A stretch of 20,764 nt of DNA from Clostridiales bacterium (GCA_019420065.1 JAHZHX010000041.1:1-20764); one strand, 5' to 3'. Counted from the stretch's first letter, positions 1 to 6,785 are shown. The notes: generated from the sequence alone by a model not told the origin. Made by a program: numbers and translations.

Positions 1-155
1 TCTTCGGGTGCAGCAAGGAGCTGAGGCTCTACGGCGCGGAGGATGCGCCCGCGGGCAACGATCTGCTGCATCAGGAATCCGCCGGGCTGCGGGGCAGGGC
101 AGGGCGGACGTTCGCCGCGGCATCTTTCGCAGGAACAGTGTTCAAAATGCTTCAT
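1..155 (-). CDS. Small Cys-rich hypothetical protein, N-terminal part only
   Basis: The gene begins at an ATG at 155 on the minus strand and stays open for 51 codons to the window edge, so its C-terminus is missing. An AGGAGG ribosome binding site lies at 165-170 with nine bases of spacing, which supports the start. An ATG four bases upstream is followed at once by TGA and is not used. The visible N-terminus begins MKHFEHCSCERCRGE and is rich in Cys and His (C7, C9, C12, C18), which could bind metal; a stretch MQQIVARGRILRAV follows. I do not recognise the family. It follows the metallo-beta-lactamase-fold gene on the same strand by about 50 bases and may be the third gene of that transcript. 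Confidence 0.6.
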   Translation of the reverse strand, partial: MKHFEHCSCERCRGERPPCPAPQPGGFLMQQIVARGRILRAVEPQLLAAPE

Positions 156-179
156 AGCATGCAGCCTCCTATATGGAGT

Positions 180-196
180 GGAGGGCATTGCCCTCC
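180..196 (-). other. Short hairpin between two minus-strand genes
   Basis: GGAGGGC (180-186) and GCCCTCC (190-196) form a perfect 7-bp stem with a three-base ATT loop. It sits just after the stop codon of the metallo-beta-lactamase-fold gene and just before the ribosome binding site of the Cys-rich gene. No T-run follows on either strand, so a full intrinsic terminator is unlikely. It could be an attenuator or an mRNA-end stabiliser. Confidence 0.35.
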
Positions 197-205
197 CCCT
201 GCATT

Positions 206-1399
206 CTATTCCGGCATGCCGTTGTCGGTGACGGCGACAATGCATCCGGCGGCGTCATAGATCACGGCGCGGTCATAGCGGGATTTATGCCACAAACGCT
301 TGCTGTCCAGGCGCAGCGTAACGTCGCCTGCCGTCGCGCGGGTGCCGATCTTGAACACGCCGTTGGCCGGCAGTACGCTGCCCTCCGGCAGCGGAACGAA
401 GGTCTCGCCGCGGGAGGAATATACGGCCCAGCCTGTCAGCGTAATGTCCTGAGCCGAGCTGTTGCGCAGGGTCAGCACGTCATCGTCCAGGGAGATCGCC
501 GCGCGCACGCTGGCGCTGTAATCGGGCGTATCCCATACGATATCGGACAGGCTGGCGCGGCCGTTTCGCAGCGTGACCTCAATGCCGCGCGTGTAGTCTT
601 GGGTAACGGCGCATTGCACGCCCATGCGGCCGTAGCGCTTGAGGGTGGAAGGGGACGGGGTATCGGGTTCCTCCTGGGTAGCGGTGCAGATGACCGCCAC
701 CTGCGGAGAGACGGTTTGAATAAAAGCCTCGCCGGAGGCAGAGCTATCGCCATGAAAGGGCACCTTGAGCACATCGGCCCGGGGGATCACGCCTGCTTCC
801 AGCAGCGAGCGCTCTTCGTCAAGCTTCATATCGCCGGTAAAGAGCAGCGTGCCGTCGGCCGTTTCTACGCTGAAAACAAGCGAATTGTTGTTTTCGTTTT
901 CGGTATTGCGGACAAGCGGGCCAAGCACCGTCAAAACGGCGGCATCGGAAAGCGGAAGCACGTCGCCGGCGCTCAGATAGCGTACCGTTTCTCCGCGTGC
1001 GGCGCAGGCCAGCTCCATGGGGTGCTCTCCGGGCTTTACGTCGTGATAGATCGCGGCGGCATACCAGGCGTCTACGGCAAGCCCGCTTTGCGCCAGCTGC
1101 ATCAGCCCGCCGTAATGATCCTTGTCACAGTGCGTGAGAAAAACGCCGTTCAGGCGGGTAATGCCATACTGACGCAGCGCTTCCCGCAGCGTGTTGTACG
1201 CGCGCTCCCAGCCGCTGTCAATCAGATACGCCTGATTTTCAAAAAGCAGCAGCAAACAGTCGGATTTGCCTACGTTAAGCGCGATCAGACGCGTGCCGGT
1301 GCTGAACGCTTCCGGCGTTTCGGCGCTGCACCCGCCGCATGAGCAGACAAGGCACAGCATGGCCAGCAGCAGGCACAGGCGGCGGAAAAAATACGGCAT
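206..1399 (-). CDS. Secreted ComEC-like metallo-beta-lactamase-fold protein with lamin-tail-like C-terminus
   Basis: This 397-residue exported protein starts at ATG 1399, behind GGAGGG (1406-1411). The N-terminus (about 1-25) is a hydrophobic signal with Cys at 19, 21 and 24; LVCSC is a loose lipobox, so it may be a lipoprotein. Residues about 36-280 show the metallo-beta-lactamase fold in its ComEC-like form: LNVGKSDCLLL, YLIDSG, the metal motif LTHCDKDHYGG (H90, D92, D94, H95), FTGDM with D190, and PFHGD with H216. Residues about 298-395 look like a lamin-tail domain (LRNSSAQDITLTGWAVYSS). ComEC-related enzymes of this kind are usually nucleases or phosphodiesterases, so an extracellular nuclease is the best guess; the substrate is inferred only. 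It starts 16 bases after the nitroreductase stop and is probably cotranscribed. Confidence 0.85.
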   Translation of the reverse strand: MPYFFRRLCLLLAMLCLVCSCGGCSAETPEAFSTGTRLIALNVGKSDCLLLLFENQAYLIDSGWERAYNTLREALRQYGITRLNGVFLTHCDKDHYGGLMQLAQSGLAVDAWYAAAIYHDVKPGEHPMELACAARGETVRYLSAGDVLPLSDAAVLTVLGPLVRNTENENNNSLVFSVETADGTLLFTGDMKLDEERSLLEAGVIPRADVLKVPFHGDSSASGEAFIQTVSPQVAVICTATQEEPDTPSPSTLKRYGRMGVQCAVTQDYTRGIEVTLRNGRASLSDIVWDTPDYSASVRAAISLDDDVLTLRNSSAQDITLTGWAVYSSRGETFVPLPEGSVLPANGVFKIGTRATAGDVTLRLDSKRLWHKSRYDRAVIYDAAGCIVAVTDNGMPE

Positions 1400-1415
1400 G
1401 ATGTTCCCTCCAGGT

Positions 1416-1976
1416 TCAGTCAATATAGCTGATGCTGCCGCCGCGCAGCGCGTGCGCGTCCTTATTATCGGTTGGCGTGCCGATGGCAATGGCGATCATG
1501 AATTCTTCGCCTTCGTTAAAATGCAGCGCGCGGGAAAATTCCTCCCGCCGCGCTCCCTCGAAAGCGGCGCGCGGCATGCCAAGGATAACAGAACCCAGCC
1601 CGATGCTTTCGGCGGCCAAAGCGATGTTTTGCACCGCGATGCCGCAGTCCAGGGCGGAATAGCGCCAGGACGGATCGGCCGAGAGAAAGATGACCAACGG
1701 CGCGTGGTAGAAAACGTTGTACGCCGGATCGGCAAAGCGCGGGCTGCGGGCGGATTCATCCTTTTTCTGCATTTGCGCGGCGACTTCGGTATTGATTGCG
1801 TCCAGCAGCTCCTGGCTGCGCACAATGGAGAAATGCCAGGGCTGACGGTTGACCGCGCTGGGAGATTGCAGCGCGGCGGTCAAAAGCGCTTGCAGCTGCG
1901 CATCGGTAACGGGGACGTTGGCATATGCGCGGTGGCTGCGGCGGCTGGCGATGGTATCCAGTATGGCGTTGCTCAT
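1416..1976 (-). CDS. Nitroreductase family FMN oxidoreductase
   Basis: This 186-residue protein matches the compact nitroreductase family, flavoproteins that use NAD(P)H to reduce nitro compounds, quinones or flavins in the cytoplasm. The N-terminus SRRSHRAYANVPVTDAQ followed by SPSAVNRQPWHF (38-49) is the classic FMN-binding start, and a central DCGIAVQNIALAAESIGLG helix plus a late IAIGTP strand agree with the fold. The start at 1976 is chosen because AAGGAGG lies seven bases upstream; an upstream in-frame ATG at 2030 has no such site. It is the first gene of a minus-strand group with the metallo-beta-lactamase-fold gene and is divergent from tadA across 72 bases. The substrate cannot be read from sequence. 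Confidence 0.92.
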   Translation of the reverse strand: MSNAILDTIASRRSHRAYANVPVTDAQLQALLTAALQSPSAVNRQPWHFSIVRSQELLDAINTEVAAQMQKKDESARSPRFADPAYNVFYHAPLVIFLSADPSWRYSALDCGIAVQNIALAAESIGLGSVILGMPRAAFEGARREEFSRALHFNEGEEFMIAIAIGTPTDNKDAHALRGGSISYID

Positions 1977-1989
1977 AGAGAAAACCTCC

Positions 1990-2018
1990 TTGTTGTTTGC
2001 ATATGGATATGTTAAAAT
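1990..2018 (+). promoter_or_regulatory. SigA-like promoter for tadA
   Basis: TTGTTG (1990-1995) and TAAAAT (2013-2018) are separated by exactly 17 bases and lie 30 bases before the tadA start. The -10 matches the consensus at five of six positions and the -35 only at its TTG core. The -35 overlaps the ribosome binding site region of the divergent nitroreductase gene. I could not assign a convincing promoter to the opposite strand in this gap. Confidence 0.5.
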
Positions 2019-2048
2019 GAATAATAACAATCATGGCGGGGGAAGAAC

Positions 2049-2489
2049 ATGCAGCACGAAAAATGGATGCGGCAGGCACTTCTGGAAGCGGAAAAAAGCG
2101 GCGTGGATGTGCCGGTAGGGGCCATTGTGACGCGCGGCGGGGTGGAAATCGCCCGTGCGCATAACGAGCGTGAGGCGGGCGGCGCGCCCTTTGCCCATGC
2201 CGAAATGCTGGCCATGGCGCGGGCCTGCGAGGCGCTGCATACGCGCAGGCTGCATGGCTGCACGCTGTATGTCACCCTGGAGCCGTGCCCGATGTGCGCG
2301 GGAGCGCTGGTAATGGCCGAATTGGATGCCTGTATTTTCGGCGCATATGACGAGCGGCAGGGGTGCTGCGGCAGCGTGTACGATCTGCCGCACGATCCCG
2401 CCTTCTATCACCGCGTCAAATGCCTGGGCGGCGTGCTTGAAACGGAATGCGCCGCGCAGCTGCGCGCGTTCTTTGCCCGCCGCCGCTGA
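2049..2489 (+). CDS. tadA: tRNA-specific adenosine-34 deaminase TadA
   Basis: This 146-residue cytoplasmic enzyme deaminates adenosine 34 to inosine in the anticodon of tRNA-Arg(ACG), allowing it to read CGU, CGC and CGA codons. The zinc-dependent deaminase signature is complete: HAE at 50-52 gives the zinc His and the proton-shuttling Glu, and EPCPMCAGAL holds zinc ligands C80 and C83. The substrate-side stretch FGAYDERQGCCGSVYDL is also typical of TadA. Length and end points are normal. A purine-rich GGGGGAAGAAC precedes the ATG. No terminator is visible after the stop, and the foldase gene downstream has its own promoter. No signal recognition particle RNA, which sometimes lies next to tadA in Firmicutes, was recognised here. 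Confidence 0.95.
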   Translation: MQHEKWMRQALLEAEKSGVDVPVGAIVTRGGVEIARAHNEREAGGAPFAHAEMLAMARACEALHTRRLHGCTLYVTLEPCPMCAGALVMAELDACIFGAYDERQGCCGSVYDLPHDPAFYHRVKCLGGVLETECAAQLRAFFARRR

Positions 2490-2617
2490 CGGTTTCTATT
2501 ATAAAGGAAAGAGCGCTGCAATGCAAATGCGCAACTGTAAAATGTCACGCGGCCGGCGGGTGGCTTCCCCATAAAATATGTCGCGTTTGTAACATTTTTG
2601 GAAAACGGCAAAACCGC

Positions 2618-2646
2618 TTGCGAGAATGGCGGGAATGTGACATAAT
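2618..2646 (+). promoter_or_regulatory. SigA-like promoter for the PpiC-type foldase gene
   Basis: TTGCGA (2618-2623) and CATAAT (2641-2646) are 17 bases apart, and TGA just before the -10 gives it an extended -10 element. It lies 46 bases before the chosen ATG. This supports the start at 2693, because the alternative in-frame ATG at 2645 overlaps the -10 box. The preceding 2490-2617 holds nothing I recognise. Confidence 0.6.
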
Positions 2647-2692
2647 GAATGCAGCCGATGGCAAACGGAACAAAAAGAAAGGAACGCATGCT

Positions 2693-3991
2693 ATGAACAT
2701 TTGGAAACGACTGCTGGCGCTGTGCGCGGCGCTGATGCTGGTTTGCGCCTGCGCTGCGGCGGAGGATGCGGCCGGCGCGGAGGATCTGGTACTGGCGACT
2801 GTGAACGGAGTGGAGATCAAGCAATCCGAAGCGGATAATATAGCCTACCTCTTCTATTATTACGGTTATACGCAGACTTATCCCGATTATGATTTTGCCC
2901 TGGAGTATCTGATCCAGCAGAAGGTGATCGAAAATCATCTGCATGCCGCCGGCTACGATCAGTTTACCGACGAGGAGCGCGCGGCCTTTGCCAATGAGGC
3001 AAGCGCCGAATGGCAGGCAGCGCTCAACGATTATGTTGAGAATTATCTGACCGAGGATACGGAGGAAGCGCGCGCGCAGCTTTTGCAGCAGGCGGCCGAA
3101 TTTTATGCTTCCTACGGCCAAAGCGAGGAGCAGCTGCTGGAAGAATTGCTGACCACTGAAGCGCGCAGCCGTCTGGAGGCGGACCTTGCAGGCGATTATG
3201 TCCCTACCGAGGCGGAAATCAGCGAGGTTTTTGCCACCTATGGCGCGCAGTACCAGCAGCAGTATGAAAATAACGTAGGTCTGTATGAATACTATGTCAA
3301 TTATATGGGCTATGAGAGCTGGTATGTGCCCGAGGGGTATCGCGCCGTGCTGCATATCCTGCTGGATGTGGAGGACGAGCTGCTGAATGCTTATACTGAC
3401 GCGCAGGGTGCGTATGACGAGTGCGCCAGCGCGGAAACGCCTGACGAGGCGGCGATCGCCGCGGCGAAAGAGGCGATGGATACGGCCCGCGCCGCCGTTC
3501 TTGATTCCTGCAAGGAGCAGCTGGACGATATTTATGCCCGTTTGGAGAAGGGCGAAGACTTCAGAACGCTGATTGCGCAGTATGGCCAGGATCCCGGCAT
3601 GCAGGATGAAAGCACGCTGGAGGAAGGCTATGCCGTGCATGCGCAGAGCATTCTTTACGATCAGGCCTTTACCGATGGCGCTTTCCAGGAAAGGATGACA
3701 AAGCCTGGCGATTACAGCGATCCTGTCGTCGGCCAGTACGGCGTGCATGTGGTGTATTACCTTAAGGATCTGCCCAGCGGCCTGATTATGACCGATGCGA
3801 TCCATGCGGAGATCGAGGAGTTCCTGACCAGCGATCATTTGAACGCCGCCTATAACGATGCGTATACCGGCTGGCTTGAAGCGGTTACGGTTGAGCGCAA
3901 TGAAGAAAACCTGGCTGCCGCGAAGGCGCAGGCCGAGGCAGCGGCGCAGGAAGACAACAGCGACGGCGATACGGACGGCGCTGCGGAGTAA
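2693..3991 (+). CDS. Exported PpiC-type peptidyl-prolyl isomerase / foldase
   Basis: This 432-residue exported protein resembles the PrsA/SurA parvulin foldases, which help secreted proteins fold outside the membrane. The start at ATG 2693 follows AAAGGAA by eight bases. Residues 1-23 form a signal sequence ending LVCACAAAE; C20 could be lipidated but the lipobox is not canonical. Residues 35-200 look like the SurA-type N-terminal helical region (VNGVEIKQSEADN). The rotamase domain spans about 217-360: AVLHILLD, then GEDFRTLIAQYGQDPG, EEGYAV, and YSDPVVGQYGVHVVYYL. A helical insert rich in Ala, Glu and Asp (about 228-272) interrupts the domain after its first strand. The C-terminal 30 residues are an acidic, Ala-rich tail. 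Terminated by a strong hairpin at 4010. Confidence 0.88.
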   Translation: MNIWKRLLALCAALMLVCACAAAEDAAGAEDLVLATVNGVEIKQSEADNIAYLFYYYGYTQTYPDYDFALEYLIQQKVIENHLHAAGYDQFTDEERAAFANEASAEWQAALNDYVENYLTEDTEEARAQLLQQAAEFYASYGQSEEQLLEELLTTEARSRLEADLAGDYVPTEAEISEVFATYGAQYQQQYENNVGLYEYYVNYMGYESWYVPEGYRAVLHILLDVEDELLNAYTDAQGAYDECASAETPDEAAIAAAKEAMDTARAAVLDSCKEQLDDIYARLEKGEDFRTLIAQYGQDPGMQDESTLEEGYAVHAQSILYDQAFTDGAFQERMTKPGDYSDPVVGQYGVHVVYYLKDLPSGLIMTDAIHAEIEEFLTSDHLNAAYNDAYTGWLEAVTVERNEENLAAAKAQAEAAAQEDNSDGDTDGAAE

Positions 3992-4009
3992 TTTTCATTT
4001 GAATAATGG

Positions 4010-4053
4010 CAATACGCGCGGAGAGCAGGCTGCTTTTCCGCGCGTATTGTTTT
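4010..4053 (+). terminator. Intrinsic terminator after the PpiC-type gene
   Basis: CAATACGCGCGGA (4010-4022) pairs perfectly with TCCGCGCGTATTG (4037-4049), a 13-bp stem with a 14-base loop, followed by TTTT. It begins 18 bases after the stop codon. Confidence 0.88.
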
Positions 4054-4072
4054 GCCGGAGCGCGCCGCGGCG

Positions 4073-4093
4073 GCTTCAACCGGCGGTTGAAGC
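4073..4093. other. Inverted repeat upstream of the XRE regulator promoter
   Basis: GCTTCAACC (4073-4081) and GGTTGAAGC (4085-4093) are perfect inverted repeats around GGC. They end 19 bases before the -35 box of the XRE gene. There is no T-run. An operator or an mRNA hairpin are both possible; autoregulation is a guess from position. Confidence 0.3.
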
Positions 4094-4112
4094 TGCAACA
4101 ACAAATTGATGA

Positions 4113-4140
4113 TTGTACGCGCGAAAATATATGCTATGAT
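4113..4140 (+). promoter_or_regulatory. Promoter of the XRE regulator gene
   Basis: TTGTAC (4113-4118) and TATGAT (4135-4140) are 16 bases apart, and TGC directly before the -10 makes it an extended -10 promoter. The start codon of the regulator is 32 bases downstream. Confidence 0.6.
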
Positions 4141-4172
4141 GGAACGGTACAAATACTTTGAGGAGGAGCAAT

Positions 4173-4736
4173 ATGCAGCTGGAGTTGGGGAGAAAAATAC
4201 GCGAGCTTCGCCGCCGGGAGGGACGGACGCAGGATGCGCTGGCACAGGCGCTGGGCGTGACCCCGCAGGCGGTATCGCGCTGGGAGGCGGGCGGCAGCTA
4301 TCCCGACATGAATCTTATCCCAGCGATTGCAAACTATTTTGGGGTGACGATTGACGAATTGTTCGGCTACAACAATGAACGCGAGCAGCGGGTGGAGCGG
4401 CTGACAGCACGTATCCGGGAGATGAAAAACAGAAACAATGGCGCAGATATCTGCATGGATGAGTGCATTGCGCTTGCACGGGAAGCGCTGGCTGAATTTC
4501 CCGGCAATGAAAAGCTGATGGCGTGCCTTGCCTCTGCTTTGTATACGGCGGGTTATGTGCGTTACGGTGAACATCATGTGACCGATGCGGAAGGATACAG
4601 CGTGTATGATACGGAGCGGCATCGCGGATATGCCGAATGGCGCGATGCCATTGCGCTGTATGAGAAAGCGTTGGTTTCGCTGAAAAACGGGCCGGAAAAA
4701 ATGACGCGGTGGATGAATTATCCCAACTGTATCTGA
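4173..4736 (+). CDS. XRE-family transcriptional regulator, N-terminal part (frameshifted gene)
   Basis: This 187-residue frame encodes a helix-turn-helix repressor-like domain at about residues 5-65 (LGVTPQAVSRWEAGGSYPD, then YFGVTIDELFG), followed by a linker and the start of an alpha-helical, TPR-like region. ATG 4173 follows a strong GAGGAGG. The last 11 residues (MTRWMNYPNCI) appear to be out-of-frame read-through: moving back one base in the A-run at 4696-4701 gives ...GPEKNDAVDELSQLYLN and joins the next frame smoothly. The intact protein would be about 383 residues (4173-5323), a size I associate with clostridial XRE regulators carrying a helical sensor region. The defect is a lost A, a sequencing error, or slippage at A6. 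The ligand and target are unknown. Confidence 0.8.
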   Translation: MQLELGRKIRELRRREGRTQDALAQALGVTPQAVSRWEAGGSYPDMNLIPAIANYFGVTIDELFGYNNEREQRVERLTARIREMKNRNNGADICMDECIALAREALAEFPGNEKLMACLASALYTAGYVRYGEHHVTDAEGYSVYDTERHRGYAEWRDAIALYEKALVSLKNGPEKMTRWMNYPNCI

Positions 4737-5323
4737 ATGTGGGGGAACGGGAGAAAGCGCTGTCTTTGGCGGAAAGCACGCCGGATATCTGGGGAACGCG
4801 GGAGTTTTTGCGGATATATGCCTGCGACGGGAAGGAGCAGGCCAAAGCATACGGCGCGGCGCTGATGATCCAATGCGTTCTGGCGTTTGACCGCAATATG
4901 ACAAACGCGGAAAAGATTCGGAGCATCCGCGACGCGATTGCGCTGTTCGGCTGTGTTTGTACAGACGGGAACTATGGCGATCACAATGGCTATATTGCAA
5001 AAATGTATATGCTGCTTTCGGTGTATCTGTGGCTGGAGCGTTTGCAGGATGAAGCGTTTGCGGCGCTGGAGCGCGCGCTGCTGCATTGCAGTAAGTATGC
5101 GGTATTCTGCGAGCAGGAAGAACCAGCTTTTACCGCGCCGTTGGTTCGATTGGTCAAAGGCCGCCCTTCATCCGAAGGCGAAGATCTGGCTGAAGCGAAG
5201 CGCTTTGCGGCAAGACTTCCTGAGGATTGGCCCTGGTGGAACGTGCCGGAAGAGGAACAGGTCAGGAAAGAAATGCAGGCCGATCCTCGCTGGGCAGCGT
5301 GGGTGGCCCAAACACAGGCATGA
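4709..5323 (+). CDS. C-terminal helical part of the frameshifted XRE regulator
   Basis: This 204-residue frame starts formally at GTG 4709 but has no ribosome binding site, so I read it as the continuation of the XRE gene rather than a separate gene. It is almost all alpha-helical with TPR-like helical hairpins (DELSQLYLNVGEREKALSLA; MLLSVYLWLERLQDEAFAALE), ending in the motif LPEDWPWW and a DPRWAAWV tail, which I recall from full-length clostridial HTH regulators of this type. It overlaps the end of the first frame by 28 bases. No inactivating stop lies within it, so the coding constraint after the frameshift looks intact, which argues for a recent mutation, a sequence error or productive slippage. 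Confidence 0.7.
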   Translation: MDELSQLYLNVGEREKALSLAESTPDIWGTREFLRIYACDGKEQAKAYGAALMIQCVLAFDRNMTNAEKIRSIRDAIALFGCVCTDGNYGDHNGYIAKMYMLLSVYLWLERLQDEAFAALERALLHCSKYAVFCEQEEPAFTAPLVRLVKGRPSSEGEDLAEAKRFAARLPEDWPWWNVPEEEQVRKEMQADPRWAAWVAQTQA

Positions 5324-5348
5324 GCTTTCCGGATGGATAATACGCGGG

Positions 5349-5377
5349 TTGCTTTTTCGCGTGCGGCAGTGTACAAT
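5349..5377 (+). promoter_or_regulatory. Promoter of the small membrane protein gene
   Basis: TTGCTT (5349-5354) and TACAAT (5372-5377) are exactly 17 bases apart and lie 30 bases before the ATG at 5408. The small gene therefore seems to have its own promoter although it closely follows the XRE regulator. Confidence 0.6.
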
Positions 5378-5407
5378 AAGCTTATTCGATACGAAGGGAG
5401 AAACGAA

Positions 5408-5722
5408 ATGAGGATTGTATTGTGTGTCGTCAGCGCGGTTTATGCTGCGCTGTCGGCTGCCGCGGCGCTGGCGCAAATGAAAAAGGAGAAAGCGGCGCCT
5501 TCTTATTTGCTGATGGCGGCGGGCGGAATCGGACTGATCGCGGCGGTCGTATGCTGCCTGGCCAGGCTGAAATGCGATTGGGTCATTGCTTTGGCGGGCG
5601 CCGCGCTGATCTGCGCTGCCGCGGTATGGAACGGCAAGCGCGGCGGCAGCTTCCATTGGCAGCATCACGCCATCCGGGCCGCGCTGTCAGCCGCGCTGCT
5701 TGTCGGCTTTATATTGTTATAA
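5408..5722 (+). CDS. Small four-helix integral membrane protein
   Basis: This 104-residue protein starts at ATG 5408 behind GAAGGGAG. It is hydrophobic almost throughout, with four likely membrane helices at about residues 1-20, 31-51, 56-72 and 86-104. Short charged loops (MKKEKAAP and WNGKRGG) give a positive bias for topology. I do not recognise a family. Directly following the XRE regulator, it could be that regulator's target or partner, but it has its own promoter and no other link is visible. The base composition resembles the GC-rich core genes, unlike the AT-rich stretch that starts right after its stop codon. Confidence 0.75.
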   Translation: MRIVLCVVSAVYAALSAAAALAQMKKEKAAPSYLLMAAGGIGLIAAVVCCLARLKCDWVIALAGAALICAAAVWNGKRGGSFHWQHHAIRAALSAALLVGFILL

Positions 5723-5728
5723 ATATAT

Positions 5729-5902
5729 ATGCTCATTTGCGGTTTTGACAGAGAAGTCGGCGAGGCAATCATTGAATGACTTCAAATACTGCTCGAATAT
5801 AAAGGTGAAGGAATAGCTTTCGCTCTGATTTGCAAAGATTTAAAAACAATGACCAGCATTGCGGATTTAAATAATATATGGCATATACTTAACGAAAAAT
5901 AG
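5729..5902 (+). pseudogene. Candidate broken small ORF upstream of the orphan gene
   Basis: One frame reads MLICGFDREVGEAIIE, meets TGA at 5777-5779, then continues for 40 codons (LQILLEYKGEGIAFALI, then DLNNIWHILNEK) to TAG at 5900. The second part has protein-like composition and would end an ordinary small gene of about 57 codons if the TGA were a sense codon. No clear ribosome binding site precedes the first ATG. I do not recognise the product. It may be the remains of a small partner gene of the downstream orphan, or chance in AT-rich DNA. Confidence 0.3.
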
Positions 5903-5982
5903 CAAGACGCTCCTGGCGGCCGTGTTAGTTTTTGTATTGCGAAATAGAGTAAATGCAAACAGAAATTATGAAGGACAGTTGT

Positions 5983-6549
5983 ATGTATTACCATGCTTCC
6001 CCTATAAAAGGAATTGAGATACTGCAACCTCGCAGTTCAAATCATGATATACCGCTTGTTTATCTTTCAAGAAAAAGAGAAAATGTGTTGGTGTATCTCA
6101 GCAATGCGATTGAGAAGTATTGTAAGGAAAGTGGCTTTAACTACTCCGGAAAATGGACTAAATGGGGGCCATATGGCTTTAATAAGGATGGTACACAGCG
6201 TATAGAGGAATATTACCCTAATGCACTGGCCGATACGTACAAGGGCGTATCGGGATATATCTATGCGGTTGAAGCGATAACAGATTCAGGGTTTCAATTA
6301 CAGATACCTGATGCGGTTACATCAAGCAAGCCGGTTCCCGTACAGGATTGCGAATTTATCCCCGATGCTTATGAGGCGATCCTGGCGGCGGAAAAAGCAG
6401 GCCTTATTACCATTTTGCGATATGAGAACAGCAGCAAAGCACAGTTGGAATGGAATGAAAGAACGATTCGAAAAGAATATGAAAATGCGGTCGATCAACC
6501 TGACTACCGACATTTTATTGAAGACAAGTTTTCGTTTGTTAGGCGATAA
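5983..6549 (+). CDS. Hypothetical protein, orphan gene in an AT-rich island
   Basis: The 188-residue product starts MYYHASPIKGIEIL. ATG 5983 is chosen because AAGGA lies seven bases upstream; the in-frame ATG at 5953 has no such site. The N-terminal pattern (YYHAS, about 20 residues, then IPLVYLSRKRENVLVYLSNAI) recalls clostridial hypothetical proteins and loosely resembles the His-then-strand start of ADP-ribosyltransferase-like folds, but I cannot confirm catalytic residues. A middle segment has KWTKWGPYGFNKDG and GVSGYIYAVEAI. There is no signal peptide or membrane segment. The gene is clearly richer in A and T than its neighbours, uses AT-ending codons, stands alone and is flanked by non-coding DNA, so horizontal gain is likely. 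Function unknown. Confidence 0.72.
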   Translation: MYYHASPIKGIEILQPRSSNHDIPLVYLSRKRENVLVYLSNAIEKYCKESGFNYSGKWTKWGPYGFNKDGTQRIEEYYPNALADTYKGVSGYIYAVEAITDSGFQLQIPDAVTSSKPVPVQDCEFIPDAYEAILAAEKAGLITILRYENSSKAQLEWNERTIRKEYENAVDQPDYRHFIEDKFSFVRR

Positions 6550-6574
6550 ATGTCAGGTTATCGATCAAGCTCTC

Positions 6575-6593
6575 TGAAAGCGATGTGCTTTCA
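6575..6593 (+). other. Hairpin after the orphan gene
   Basis: TGAAAGC (6575-6581) and GCTTTCA (6587-6593) form a 7-bp stem around GATGT, 26 bases after the orphan gene's stop. Only a broken T-rich tail follows, so this is at best a weak terminator. The remainder of 6594-6780 holds no gene, promoter or repeat I recognise apart from the 18-base match at 6701. Confidence 0.3.
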
Positions 6594-6700
6594 AGGCGTT
6601 TCGCTCGTTTTGCGCTCCGGCTTTAAAGGAAAACATAAATGCAGGTGAAACCGTATAAAAAGATAAGGAAGATACAGCATCCTGTCAATTATTTACCCAT

Positions 6701-6718
6701 TTTGTCAACAGTCTGAGG
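6701..6718. repeat. 18-base sequence shared with the repeat region at 20670
   Basis: TTTGTCAACAGTCTGAGG here matches TTTGTCAACAGACTGAGG at 20670-20687 with one mismatch. In the other copy it is the right arm of a perfect hairpin; here the matching left arm is absent, so this may be a partial copy of the same intergenic element. Confidence 0.4.
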
Positions 6719-6785
6719 ATTTATGCCAAATTCTGTGAGACGCAGCGGCAATTTATGAAATTATAGCTTTTCAACATAAATTTAA

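Noticed and set aside
173..1342. A 389-codon open frame on the plus strand
   Set aside because: It lies opposite the metallo-beta-lactamase-fold gene, whose catalytic motifs and ribosome binding site show the true coding strand.
2490..2617. Search for a signal recognition particle RNA after tadA
   Set aside because: The conserved core and the GGAAG tetraloop region are not present.
5745..5773. TTGACA with ATCATT at 17-base spacing as promoter of the orphan gene
   Set aside because: The -35 is perfect but the -10 is poor, and it lies more than 200 bases before the start inside the candidate broken frame. I see no convincing promoter for the orphan gene.
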